The translations under genes were made by a program, and so were the position numbers. Shown here piece by piece: positions 25,122 through 33,065 of a DNA stretch of 64,000 bases; within the stretch, counting starts at the first letter, position 1, and each line of letters starts with the position of its first letter. This DNA is from an uncultured Hungatella sp. (GTDB lineage: Bacteria > Bacillota > Clostridia > Lachnospirales > Lachnospiraceae): assembly GCA_910585435.1 (NCBI GenBank), contig CAJUEJ010000014.1, positions 27,936 through 91,935 of the forward strand. Reading direction: 5' to 3'. The notes under the pieces were generated by a model that ran no database searches, had not been told where the DNA came from, and worked only from the letters and a program-made list of their open reading frames with translations.

Positions 25122-26776
25122 GCCTCAATACTCCTCTCAATCATCCTGGCAATTTCCTGATTTGCCAACTCATTTAAATGAGATGGAATCGCTCCGTATT
25201 CATACTGATGATCTGTAAAATAGTAACTGCATTCCGAAGCCTCAACTGCTTTCACTTCCGCCAACTGATTTTCAAAATACCTGTAATACCCTTCCAGAAT
25301 TCTGTTTATCTCTCTGATTTCCTTTATGTTTTCATACTCCTTCTGTTGGTATATGTCGCCGACCTTTTCACTGAGATAGTTTTTAATCAGTACAATCCTC
25401 ACAGACGGATATTCCTTCTGCAGCTTTTTCACAAATTGACTGCAGCTTTCCTCCCACAGCCTGCGGCACTCTTCTGATTTTCGCGGGACTACCCTGCTTT
25501 TCTCAATCATGCACTGTGCCCTGTCAAAATCATCGCTTTTCCCAGTCATACACTGTGCCCCGTCAAAGACATCGCTTTTCGTCAGATATCCCTCTCCGAA
25601 TGCAATCAGGTCAAACCTCTCTTCGATAAAATCCATAAATATATATTCGGGCTTCATTTCCTCCAAAATATCCCAGAATTGATTGTGAATTTCCCTTTCC
25701 AGCATCATCTCTCTGTATCTGTTTTTATGACTGCAGGAAATATTGTCCCTAACCGGATGCATCAGGCTCACAAGGCTGGAAAAATTAAACCGGCAATACG
25801 GATCATGTAAAACATTCATATTGCACAAAATCCGGTTTAAATTATATCCTCCCCATGTCATATAACGGTAATCAGGGCCGCCGGGAAATCGCCTTGCAAG
25901 GTAAGCGCGGTAATTCTCTGTAAGCAGCTGAAAGTCCTCTTTCTCCCTTCTGTAAAAAAAGGAGGCTAACAGATCCGATAGCTTCAGCTTTACAATCTCC
26001 TGCAGCAGTTTTTCATATTTCCCATATAATCCGCACCTCTCAAAACCTTGCAGAAGATATTCGGAAGCCAGTATCCCTATCTCATTCTCCTGCTCATGAC
26101 GGGGGGTAGGCTTGGCTGTCAATGAGCCTTTGCGAAATATTCTATAGTAGTACAACGCCTTGTGTACGTTTTCCACTTTTCTGCTTACGGCCAGCAATAG
26201 AGCATAGATCGCTCTTGCCTCACTGTGGCAATCGGGAAATTTTATGTCATATCTGGTGAAAAGTTCTTTCTTTATCATGCATTTCCATATTGCCGTATAG
26301 CCGTATTTCATATGTTCTTCCAACGTATAGCTTCGGCCCATAACTCCATGACAGACCCGGTATGTTTTTGTCCCTGTCTCACTGTTTACTCTGTAGACAT
26401 CGCATTCCGCCATATCAGCATCCGTCTCTGTGATACGGCGGTACATGATTTCAAGATAGCTTTTGTCAATCCAGTCATCTGCATCCAGGAACACAAGATA
26501 ATCTCCGGCCGCTTCCCTCATAGCCAGATTCCGGGCTTTGGACGGGCCTTCATTCTCCTTATGAATCACCCTCACCCGTCTGTCTTTCCCTGCCCACCAG
26601 TCACATTTTTCTCCTGATCCATCTGTGGACCCATCGTCCACCAGAATCACCTCAAAATCTGAAAAAGTCTGGCCTGTCACGGATTCCATGCATGGATCCA
26701 GCCATTCATACACATTATATACCGGCACAATGATACTGACCGGAACCTGAAATCTCTCCTGCTCACTCAATTCCAT
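25118..26776 (-). CDS. GT2 glycosyltransferase with DUF6270-like C-terminal domain
   Basis: 552 residues. Residues 1-230 are a GT-A family 2 domain (SIIVPVYNVYEWLDPCMESV, LVDDGSTDGSGEKCDWWA, FLDADDWIDKSYL). Residues from about 310 on resemble the DUF6270 domain often found in capsule and cell-surface loci: HDPYCRFNFSSLVSLM, EEMKPEYIFMDFIEERFDL. That second part contains two tandem copies of a 13-residue unit (KSDVFDGAQCMTG and KSDDFDRAQCMIE), see the repeat at 25497-25574. The gene overlaps both neighbours, by 14 bases upstream and by GTGA downstream, so it is tightly coupled. Function of the C-terminal domain is unknown. Confidence 0.88.
   Translation of the reverse strand: MELSEQERFQVPVSIIVPVYNVYEWLDPCMESVTGQTFSDFEVILVDDGSTDGSGEKCDWWAGKDRRVRVIHKENEGPSKARNLAMREAAGDYLVFLDADDWIDKSYLEIMYRRITETDADMAECDVYRVNSETGTKTYRVCHGVMGRSYTLEEHMKYGYTAIWKCMIKKELFTRYDIKFPDCHSEARAIYALLLAVSRKVENVHKALYYYRIFRKGSLTAKPTPRHEQENEIGILASEYLLQGFERCGLYGKYEKLLQEIVKLKLSDLLASFFYRREKEDFQLLTENYRAYLARRFPGGPDYRYMTWGGYNLNRILCNMNVLHDPYCRFNFSSLVSLMHPVRDNISCSHKNRYREMMLEREIHNQFWDILEEMKPEYIFMDFIEERFDLIAFGEGYLTKSDVFDGAQCMTGKSDDFDRAQCMIEKSRVVPRKSEECRRLWEESCSQFVKKLQKEYPSVRIVLIKNYLSEKVGDIYQQKEYENIKEIREINRILEGYYRYFENQLAEVKAVEASECSYYFTDHQYEYGAIPSHLNELANQEIARMIERSIEA
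25497..25574 (-). repeat. tandem 39-bp repeat inside the GT2 gene
   Basis: Two direct copies of a 39-bp unit (25497-25535 and 25536-25574) that differ at a few bases. The unit length is a multiple of three, so copy number can change without a frameshift. It encodes 13 residues with a cysteine in each copy. Confidence 0.8.
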
Positions 26777-27599
26777 ACGCGTTTACATACCTTTTCTGGA
26801 TTCTCTCCAATTTTTGCACATCCTCCGATGTAAAACCATGCTCTGACAAAAGCTCTCTCGTCTGCATAGGCTCATATCCGTGAATATCCTGAAATGACAA
26901 TTCCGTAGGATAGATATCGCCATAGATGCTTCTCTGCCCTGTATACACCGCCATAGCCAGCCTGTGGTTGCCGTCGATAACTTCAAGCCTTCGGGTAACC
27001 GCTATCCTGCCGCTTCTGTCATACCCTGACTGCTTCCATCTTTCAATCATTTCCATAAACTGTTTCAGGCGCTTTGCCGCTGTGGCTTCGCTGCAATGGA
27101 GCATCTGTGCCCTTATATAACAGTCAAATCCAAAATCATTGATACCGTCCTGCTGCTCAATAGCAGCAAGGCGCACGCCAAGACGCAGATCCTTCCTGAA
27201 ACCTCTTAAAAGCGTCTCTACCGCCAGCTCCACACCTTTTTCTTTTGGCATGCCCAGCATCAGATCATACAGATGTGGATATATCCATACATACTCTTTT
27301 GTTTTCTGTCTGACAATTTCTTCTATTTCATCTCTGAGTGATTCGTGGACTGCCAGGCAGACCAGCATGTTCTCTCCTACAGGAATCTCTTCAAAGCAAT
27401 GAACCTCTGTTCCATCCAATGTTTCTCCTGCCTGTACGTCTCCGGTTCTGGCAAAGCAGACAATCTGCTTCTCAAGCCCATTCTGCTTCAATACCTTATA
27501 GAATTTGTGTCCCACATGACCTGTTCCATATATGACAATCCTCTTTTTCTTTAAGACTTCAATCATATTTTCCAAAGCGGCATCACTCTCCGAATCCAA
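26763..27599 (-). CDS. Rossmann-like module fused to ParB/Srx-like domain
   Basis: 278 residues. The N-terminal half carries the locus Rossmann-like module (KRIVIYGTGHVGHKFYKVLKQ, ACFARTG-like strand, MLVCLAVHESLRDEI). The C-terminal half contains RRLEVIDGNHRLAMAVYTG (about residues 208-226), the substrate-loop pattern of the ParB/sulfiredoxin fold, here likely a nucleotide- or substrate-binding domain rather than a partition protein. Two starts are possible: TTG 27599, which would overlap LicD's stop, or ATG 27566; neither has a strong ribosome site. In some surface-glycan loci ParB-like proteins occur next to transferases, but no reaction is established that I know of. Confidence 0.65.
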   Translation of the reverse strand: MDSESDAALENMIEVLKKKRIVIYGTGHVGHKFYKVLKQNGLEKQIVCFARTGDVQAGETLDGTEVHCFEEIPVGENMLVCLAVHESLRDEIEEIVRQKTKEYVWIYPHLYDLMLGMPKEKGVELAVETLLRGFRKDLRLGVRLAAIEQQDGINDFGFDCYIRAQMLHCSEATAAKRLKQFMEMIERWKQSGYDRSGRIAVTRRLEVIDGNHRLAMAVYTGQRSIYGDIYPTELSFQDIHGYEPMQTRELLSEHGFTSEDVQKLERIQKRYVNAYGIE

Positions 27600-28404
27600 T
27601 ATAGTTTACCGTATGCCTGGGCAGTCTTTTGTCTTCAGGTGGCGGTGTCATATAGTCAGGCCCAAAATAGTAGGTCAGAAATCCTTCTATATCCTGGGGA
27701 GCCCGTACCGTCAGTCCTTCAAATTGGATATCTCTGGTCTCCACATCCCATCTTCTCAAAAATCCGCCAGTCTCCTCTTTAGACCCCCAGGCCAGACAGC
27801 GCACCTTCTCAGTGCCCATATGCCTATACTTTCTGCTTAAAAATTCCATCCCCCTGTGTCCCCATTCTTTTGGAAACATATTCAGAATATTAAATCCCAG
27901 CCAGGAGCTGAAGCTTTTTTTATTTAATGCCCCCACCTCCGAATACAGAAGCTTTCTGCACAGCCAGGACAGACAGGTGCAAAGCTTCCTTGAAAGCAAT
28001 GGATCCGGCAGGTTGTCATCTGGAAATATATCGATAAATATTCCGTTCCTGGCTGTCATTCTGTGCTGCCCTTTTCGTTTATACACGGTTCCGTTTTTTA
28101 AGATTCGTGCATATCCCCAGCGATATCCCGGATCCGTCTGGTAGGTCTGAAGAAAATATTTTTGTGACAGCTCTTTTTGACAAATGCTGCAAAACCTGTC
28201 GTAGTCTTTTCTCAGCATGCGCACATCCACGTCGTCATCCCATGGAATAAAGCCTCCATGCCGTACTGCCCCCAGCAAGGTTCCTCCGTCCAGAATATAT
28301 CCGATATGATGTTTTCTGCAAATGCGATCCAGCTCTTTAAGCATTTCCAGTTCTGCCATCTGAAGCCGCCGCAGATTTTCCTCTGTATAATCAAACTTTT
28401 TCAA
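27583..28404 (-). CDS. LicD family phosphotransferase
   Basis: 273 residues of the LicD family, which moves phosphocholine or similar groups from CDP- or CMP-linked donors to glycans. The core nucleotidyltransferase-fold motif is present: GYILDGGTLLGAVRHGGFIPWDDDVDV (about 34-60, read in two parts), with the DD pair binding metal, then GIFIDIFPDD. Start is TTG 28404 with AAGGTGG seven bases upstream; the first residues LRRLQMAELEMLKELDRIC match the family. Given PEP mutase and decarboxylase in the same operon, the group transferred may be a phosphonate rather than phosphocholine (inference). No choline kinase or choline transporter is nearby. Confidence 0.92.
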   Translation of the reverse strand: MKKFDYTEENLRRLQMAELEMLKELDRICRKHHIGYILDGGTLLGAVRHGGFIPWDDDVDVRMLRKDYDRFCSICQKELSQKYFLQTYQTDPGYRWGYARILKNGTVYKRKGQHRMTARNGIFIDIFPDDNLPDPLLSRKLCTCLSWLCRKLLYSEVGALNKKSFSSWLGFNILNMFPKEWGHRGMEFLSRKYRHMGTEKVRCLAWGSKEETGGFLRRWDVETRDIQFEGLTVRAPQDIEGFLTYYFGPDYMTPPPEDKRLPRHTVNYIGFGE

Positions 28405-28422
28405 CCTGTGCCCACCTTAATC

Positions 28423-29394
28423 TTAATCCTGTCTTCGATACCCTGCCTCTGACTCTAAAAACCGCTCCATAATCCCTGCCAGCCTGATACTTTCCCATTC
28501 TGAATCCTGATTCTCCGGCTGCTCTCCCCATATCCTTTTCAGAAAATACTCCAGTTCATATTGAAGGCCATTTCCTTCAAAAGGATACTCATATTTCTCG
28601 TATCGATCTGGATCCTCATAATGTACTTCTATATGCCTTGTCAGCCACCAGGGCGCCTTAACCAGGATATATCCCTTCGTACCGGAAATAAGCAGGGTGC
28701 CTTCGGATTTCACTCCCAGGCCTGCCTTGGATATCCCTGTTCTGACATTATCTTTATAGGTAAAAAGGACTTTCGTAAAAATATCCATCCCCTGGTTATT
28801 GTGCTGTACAATAAATTGTAAGCCCTCGTAATCACATCCCAGTATTTTTAATACGGCAAAGCATACATAGGTTCCAAGCTCCGTCAGACTGCCGCCCCAC
28901 TGTCTGTCTGTCAGCTCCCTGCTTTCCAGGTCGGCCAGTTTGGTAAAGCATGCCTCCACGTCCCTTATCTCACCGATTCTGCCTTCTTTTACAAGCTTTA
29001 AAAGCGCCTTGAATCCTGGGCAGTACGCTGTCTTTACAGCTTCCATAAGAACGATTCTTTTTTCTTTGGCAATCCTGAAAAGTTCTTCTGCCTCCTGCTC
29101 CTTTAAAACCATAGGCTTCTCGCACAGAATATGTTTCCCGTCTTCCAAAAGCCTTCTGATATAACTTCCATGAGTCTGCTGCGGGGATGCAATATAAGCC
29201 GCGTCAATCTGTTTTGTAAATACGGTCCAGTCATTGGTTCCAAATGCCAAATGGTGTTTAAGTGCAAATGCCTCAGCGCTTTTGCTATTAGGGTTGTATA
29301 CCGGGCCTGGCTGTATATCCAGCTTCTGCCACGCATCTGACAGAAAACGGCCTGCTATCCTTCCTGTTCCGATAATCCCCAAACGTACACTCAT
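28423..29394 (-). CDS. Gfo/Idh/MocA family oxidoreductase
   Basis: 323 residues. N-terminal NAD(P) fold with LGIIGTGRIAGRF (about 5-17), AAYIASPQQTHGSYI, and the catalytic motif CEKPMVL (about residue 95, lysine present), then the family's C-terminal alpha/beta domain (AVKTAYCPGFKALLKLV, GEIRDVEACF). It is a close paralogue of the C-terminal half of the next upstream gene, and overlaps its stop by four bases (ATGA). Likely oxidises or reduces a sugar or polyol precursor of the glycan. Confidence 0.92.
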   Translation of the reverse strand: MSVRLGIIGTGRIAGRFLSDAWQKLDIQPGPVYNPNSKSAEAFALKHHLAFGTNDWTVFTKQIDAAYIASPQQTHGSYIRRLLEDGKHILCEKPMVLKEQEAEELFRIAKEKRIVLMEAVKTAYCPGFKALLKLVKEGRIGEIRDVEACFTKLADLESRELTDRQWGGSLTELGTYVCFAVLKILGCDYEGLQFIVQHNNQGMDIFTKVLFTYKDNVRTGISKAGLGVKSEGTLLISGTKGYILVKAPWWLTRHIEVHYEDPDRYEKYEYPFEGNGLQYELEYFLKRIWGEQPENQDSEWESIRLAGIMERFLESEAGYRRQD

Positions 29395-30740
29395 ATGGCC
29401 TTTCCCTTCATTCTTTCCTTCATAAAAAGCTCTGTTATCTCAGACATGGCGATAATCTCGTTCTTTGTAAGCAAATATTGATTCTTTCCTATTTTATTAA
29501 TCTGGGCCACAAACTCTCCCATTTCATACCGCAGGCCGTCTCCCTGGAAGGTTGGCTCAAAAACCTCCACTCTGTTGGGATCTTCATAGCGTATCTTATA
29601 TTTTTTAGTCAGCCACCATGGCGATTCTGCCAATATATATCCATTACTTCCTGATATGACCAGCTGTCCCTCTGTCTTTACTCCGACACCGCATTTTGCA
29701 GTGGCCATTCCCTGGTCAAAAAGCAATTCTATCTTCGTATACAGATCCAACCCCGCTTCGCCCTTGATGCTGTGAATCCTCACGTCTTTATAGTTTGTCC
29801 CATACAGCTTGAAGATTGGGAGCAAAGTGTATGCTGCATATTCCAGAAAAGCACCTCCGTAATCAGCATCTGTCCGTTCTCTGGAATGTAAGTCTGCCAA
29901 TCTGGTAAAGCATGCTTCAATATCCCGGATTTCACCGATTTGGCCGCTTCTTGCCGTATTGATCAGCTGCTGGAACCCTGGGCAATACGCTGTCTTGATC
30001 CCTTCTAAAAGTACTGCATCCTGTTTCTCTGCCAATTCAAAAAGCTCTGCTGCATCATGCCTGTTCAGCGCAACCGGATTCTCACACAGCACATGCTTCC
30101 CCGCTATAATTGCTTTCCTGGCATATTCATAGTGAGTTTCATTGGGAGATGCTATGTACACAGCGTCAATCTCATTTAAAAATCTGCTGTAGCTCTCTGA
30201 ATACGTGTTAATCCCATATCGTTTCCTGAAAAGATTGCCGCTGTCACTCTCAGGATTAAATGCACAGACAGTATTGATTCCTGATACAAATTTTTCCTCT
30301 GCCATAAATCTGGCAGCAATTCTCCCGGTTCCCACGATTCCCATCTTTACAATCTTAAATTGATTGGAGCGAAGCATCGTGGAGGAAATATCCGGCGTAC
30401 GCTCCAGATAGATGACTTTGCATAAAGTATTCAGATAATCAAAGGTGCCTGTCCAGTCACTTCCTACCGTAAAAATATCAACCTTATATTTTTGAATGTC
30501 TTCTATTTTCTGTCCGGCATGATCTTCGATAATAATCTCATCCGCCAGTCCGGTCTTTCTCACATTCTCGATCCGTTCCAGACAGGAATCTATCACATTG
30601 ACCTTGCCTCTGGCCTCGTCAAAATGTTCTGTAGTAACCCCTACAATCAGATAATCTCCCAGCCTTTTAGCCCGCTCCAAAAGTCTTACATGCCCCTGAT
30701 GAAACAAGTCGAACGTACCATATGTGATTACTTTTACCAT
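29391..30740 (-). CDS. TagD-like cytidylyltransferase fused to Gfo/Idh/MocA oxidoreductase
   Basis: 449 residues, first gene of the glycan operon. Residues 1-130 are a glycerol-3-phosphate-type cytidylyltransferase: VITYGTFDLFHQGHVRLLERA with the HxGH site (about 14-17) and RTPDISSTMLR, the counterpart of the RTxGISTT signature. Residues from about 133 on are a Gfo/Idh/MocA oxidoreductase (MGIVGTGRIAARFM) that aligns with the product of 28423-29394, but its motif reads CENPVAL: the usual catalytic lysine of EKP is asparagine. The cytidylyltransferase half could make a CDP-polyol for the TagF-like protein at 14251-16779. ATG 30740 has AAGGAGG upstream. Confidence 0.88.
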   Translation of the reverse strand: MVKVITYGTFDLFHQGHVRLLERAKRLGDYLIVGVTTEHFDEARGKVNVIDSCLERIENVRKTGLADEIIIEDHAGQKIEDIQKYKVDIFTVGSDWTGTFDYLNTLCKVIYLERTPDISSTMLRSNQFKIVKMGIVGTGRIAARFMAEEKFVSGINTVCAFNPESDSGNLFRKRYGINTYSESYSRFLNEIDAVYIASPNETHYEYARKAIIAGKHVLCENPVALNRHDAAELFELAEKQDAVLLEGIKTAYCPGFQQLINTARSGQIGEIRDIEACFTRLADLHSRERTDADYGGAFLEYAAYTLLPIFKLYGTNYKDVRIHSIKGEAGLDLYTKIELLFDQGMATAKCGVGVKTEGQLVISGSNGYILAESPWWLTKKYKIRYEDPNRVEVFEPTFQGDGLRYEMGEFVAQINKIGKNQYLLTKNEIIAMSEITELFMKERMKGKAI

Positions 30741-30918
30741 GATATTGCTTCCTCCTTGTTTCTGTTTTATTATATAATAAGATATATATACTTCTATAAT
30801 GGCCTAAAAAAATTATAGCTAATTATATATCGTCAAAAAAGGAAAAAACTTTAGAATATTTGAACGCATAGGCTCAGGGATGCCAAATGCACCTGGCAGA
30901 GGCCAAGTTAAAGCCTCT
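30741..30918 (-). promoter_or_regulatory. AT-rich upstream region of the glycan operon
   Basis: The gap before the 19-gene series. The minus strand contains TATAAT near 30809-30814 and a TTGACG about 13 bases before it, which is not standard spacing, so the exact promoter is unresolved. A short hairpin (AGAGGC/GCCTCT, about 30892-30912) sits after the truncated PARG-like gene. No other feature seen. Confidence 0.35.
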
Positions 30919-31188
30919 TTATTCCCTTAATATTTCCCGAAACGCCACAATACACCTCTGCCCTCTGGATGTATCCAAAACCGCATAAAACACCTTCTCA
31001 AAATACTGCCCAAGCCCTTCCTCCAGAATCTCCTCCCCCTGCTCTGGTGTAATCAGGATACTTCCTTCCACCGACCGTCTCATATCCTCCAGCACATCAA
31101 TCCTGCAAAGCCTGTCTCCTTTCTGCACCTCGTAGTATCCCTGCCTCATAATCTCCAATGTTTCCCTTGCTGTTGCTTTTCTATCCAT
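30919..31188 (-). pseudogene. truncated TIGR02452/PARG-like N-terminal fragment
   Basis: 89 residues from ATG 31188, which has AAGGAG ten bases upstream. The start MDRKATARETLEIMRQGYYEV matches the N-terminal segment of the TIGR02452 (microbial PARG-type) family, whose members are about 260-280 residues and carry a macro-like ADP-ribose-processing domain after this part. Here the frame ends at CIVAFREILRE and no further coding sequence follows, so the catalytic domain is missing. Either a remnant or a small protein reusing the N-terminal domain. It lies eight bases past the NUDIX gene stop and is in the same operon. Family call is moderate. Confidence 0.5.
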
Positions 31189-31195
31189 AACGTTC

Positions 31196-32170
31196 TTACT
31201 CCTTGTCCTTCCTCCTGTAAAGCCTGGACGGCCGGTGTCCCTCATTTTCCGTATACTGCTCCGTCTCCCTCACCATAGGCATCACCTTCCTGCGGAATGC
31301 CGCCGCTGGAAGCTCTTTATCCAGGATCACCTCATAAACCTGCTGCAGCTGGGTCAATGTAAAATATTCCGGCATCAGATGAAAGGCCAAATCTGTATAA
31401 TTCAGCTTCCCCCGCAGCCGTTCCAGTCCATACGCAATGATGCAGCCATGATCGAATGCAAGTCCTCCTCTGTCTGCAATCCTGCTTTCTGTAAAAGCTT
31501 CTCCCTCTCTTTTTTCCAAAATTGTCTTAAGACATGTATCTTCACAGGAAAGAGTTAATTCCCATACTTCCCATTTTCCATCATCCCCTGTTTCCCCGCC
31601 AGTTTTCAGTCCCTCCTCCCTATATCCGATTATCCTGCACTCCACTTTGAACCAGGCTGCCTGATCCGCATCATCTCCGGCCCGAAGGGCCACTTGGCTG
31701 CTGTCAATCAGCGCCATATAAGAGCAGCTCATAACCCAGGTTCTGGGATCTCGCTTCGGCTGGCTGAAGGTATAAAGCTGTTCCAGGTACACCCTGTCCA
31801 CACCTGTTTCTTCCCTTAACTCCCGCTCTGCCGCCTGCCTTGTCGTCTCTGTCGGCCTGACAAATCCCCCCGGCAGCGCCCAGAATCCCAGATACGGATG
31901 ACCGCCCCTTTTTATCAGCAAAATCCGCAGTTCCTTTTCCGGAATTTTCCGGTAATTCTCCTCATTCCGATCTGTCACAGTAAAAATCACCATATCCGCA
32001 GCCACCGAAGGCCTTACATAATCCCCCGGCCTGTAGGCTGCCAGAAACTCCTCCTCCGTCAGCCCATCCCTGTCCCTTACCTGATTCACCATTTTCTCTG
32101 CGTTTTCCCTTCTCCCCATGCCTTCCTGTCTCCCCGCTTTTTTCCTTCTTTCTTTCATCCCTTTGCTCAC
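31196..32170 (-). CDS. NUDIX protein with C-terminal winged helix, NrtR-like
   Basis: 324 residues at most. NUDIX domain from about 50: VIFTVTDRN, GFWALPGGFVRPTET and the NUDIX box AERELREETGV. The C-terminal 90 residues (LAFHLMPEYFTLTQLQQVYEVIL, AAAFRRKVMPMVRETEQYTE, RPSRLYRRK) are the winged-helix segment of the NrtR/NUDIX-HTH group, which senses ADP-ribose and represses NAD-metabolism genes. Between the halves is an insertion with YREEGLKTGGETGDDGKWE. The reading frame starts at GTG 32170, overlapping the NADAR stop (GTGA); ATG 32119 after GGGGAG is an alternative that removes a very basic 17-residue leader. Could be enzyme, repressor or both. Confidence 0.82.
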   Translation of the reverse strand: MSKGMKERRKKAGRQEGMGRRENAEKMVNQVRDRDGLTEEEFLAAYRPGDYVRPSVAADMVIFTVTDRNEENYRKIPEKELRILLIKRGGHPYLGFWALPGGFVRPTETTRQAAERELREETGVDRVYLEQLYTFSQPKRDPRTWVMSCSYMALIDSSQVALRAGDDADQAAWFKVECRIIGYREEGLKTGGETGDDGKWEVWELTLSCEDTCLKTILEKREGEAFTESRIADRGGLAFDHGCIIAYGLERLRGKLNYTDLAFHLMPEYFTLTQLQQVYEVILDKELPAAAFRRKVMPMVRETEQYTENEGHRPSRLYRRKDKE

Positions 32171-32739
32171 GCCTCAGGCACCTGTCCACCTAAAAAACCG
32201 TCTCTCACCTCAGTCAGCGTAAATCCCAGTAAATTCCTTCCTCTCCACTTCTGAGGATTCTCCGCATCCGGATTATCCTTCCCCATACCGATCCCCCATA
32301 TCCGGTCTCTCGGACTGGCCTCCACCAGAATCCTCTTTCCAGTCTTCAAAAGAAACTCCTTAAGCTCCGGATTCTGGGAAAATTTCGCCTGATTTCCCCT
32401 TTTCACAATCCCATAGCAGGCCTTATCCCACTGCTCTTTATCAAATCCCTTCACCGCCCGCCCATACGCTTTCATCTCTTTGGGATGTCCTGCCTCCATA
32501 ATCTTCTCAAGCATCTCCCCATCCCCGAACATCCGCGCCTTCTCAGCCATCATAAACTGTTCTGCACAACTGTACTCCACTCCGTCCACCTGAAAGTCAC
32601 ATTGCCACCACTGACTGAAGCACGCCTCACTGACACGTCCGTCCGCCGCCGGCGTATGCCCCCAGAAAAACAAAAACTTATACGTCTTCCCTCTGTCATA
32701 TTCCTTCCTCAAATCCTCCAGATTATAAACCATATCCAT
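32167..32739 (-). CDS. NADAR (YbiA-like) family protein
   Basis: 190 residues of the NADAR superfamily, N-glycosidases linked to NAD, ADP-ribose and riboflavin intermediates. Family features: FLFFWGHTP near the N-terminus, SQWWQCDFQVDGVEYSCAEQFMMAEKA (about 44-70 in parts), FGD, KRGNQAKFSQNPELKEFLL, LVEASPRDRIWGIGMG and NPQKWRGRNLLG. First gene of an operon with the NUDIX-HTH protein and the PARG-like fragment, all three tied to ADP-ribose handling. A near-perfect promoter (32848-32876) and a dyad (32814-32836) precede it. Confidence 0.93.
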   Translation of the reverse strand: MDMVYNLEDLRKEYDRGKTYKFLFFWGHTPAADGRVSEACFSQWWQCDFQVDGVEYSCAEQFMMAEKARMFGDGEMLEKIMEAGHPKEMKAYGRAVKGFDKEQWDKACYGIVKRGNQAKFSQNPELKEFLLKTGKRILVEASPRDRIWGIGMGKDNPDAENPQKWRGRNLLGFTLTEVRDGFLGGQVPEA

Positions 32740-32813
32740 ACATCCTCCATGATTTTTCTATGCATCGCCATAATACTGTCTTTTCAATACGGCTGTTCAG
32801 ATATTACTATTTA

Positions 32814-32836
32814 GATATTATCAATTTGATATTATC
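32814..32836 (-). promoter_or_regulatory. probable operator of the NADAR operon
   Basis: GATATTATC occurs twice (32814-32822 and 32828-32836) around the palindrome ATCAA-T-TTGAT (32820-32830). The site lies about 12 bases downstream of the -10 box, where a bound repressor would block transcription. The winged-helix NUDIX protein of the same operon is the natural candidate (inference). Confidence 0.5.
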
Positions 32837-32847
32837 ATTCCATAAAT

Positions 32848-32876
32848 ATTATAGATACCTGTTTATCATCTGTCAA
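32848..32876 (-). promoter_or_regulatory. sigmaA promoter of the NADAR operon
   Basis: TTGACA, 17-base spacer, TATAAT on the minus strand: an exact consensus match. It leaves a leader of about 100 bases before ATG 32739. Confidence 0.85.
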
Positions 32877-32950
32877 CATAATTTTGTTTAGAAGCTTTCC
32901 AAATCAAAATTTCCCCATATGACGATCCACAAAAAAGACCCCTGCTTCCT

Positions 32951-33012
32951 AAAAAGGAGAATCCCCTGGAATTCAGACCTTTCTTAAAGTCTTGAACCTC
33001 CAGAGGATTCTC
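32951..33012 (-). terminator. deoD terminator
   Basis: Long hairpin with arms GGAGAATCC-type at both ends (32956-32970 and 32998-33012), followed on the minus strand by a short T-run at 32951-32955. The opposite strand also ends in CTCTCTTTTT, so it may work both ways. The remaining part of 32877-33065 shows no gene. Confidence 0.75.
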
Positions 33013-33065
33013 CCTCTCTTTTTCTCCATAACCCTGTTACGTTCTCTTACAAGCACAAACTTCCA

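Noticed and set aside
30877..30912. Fourth copy of the dispersed hairpin element
   Set aside because: Only about a dozen bases (TGCACCTGGCAGA) resemble the element; too short to annotate.
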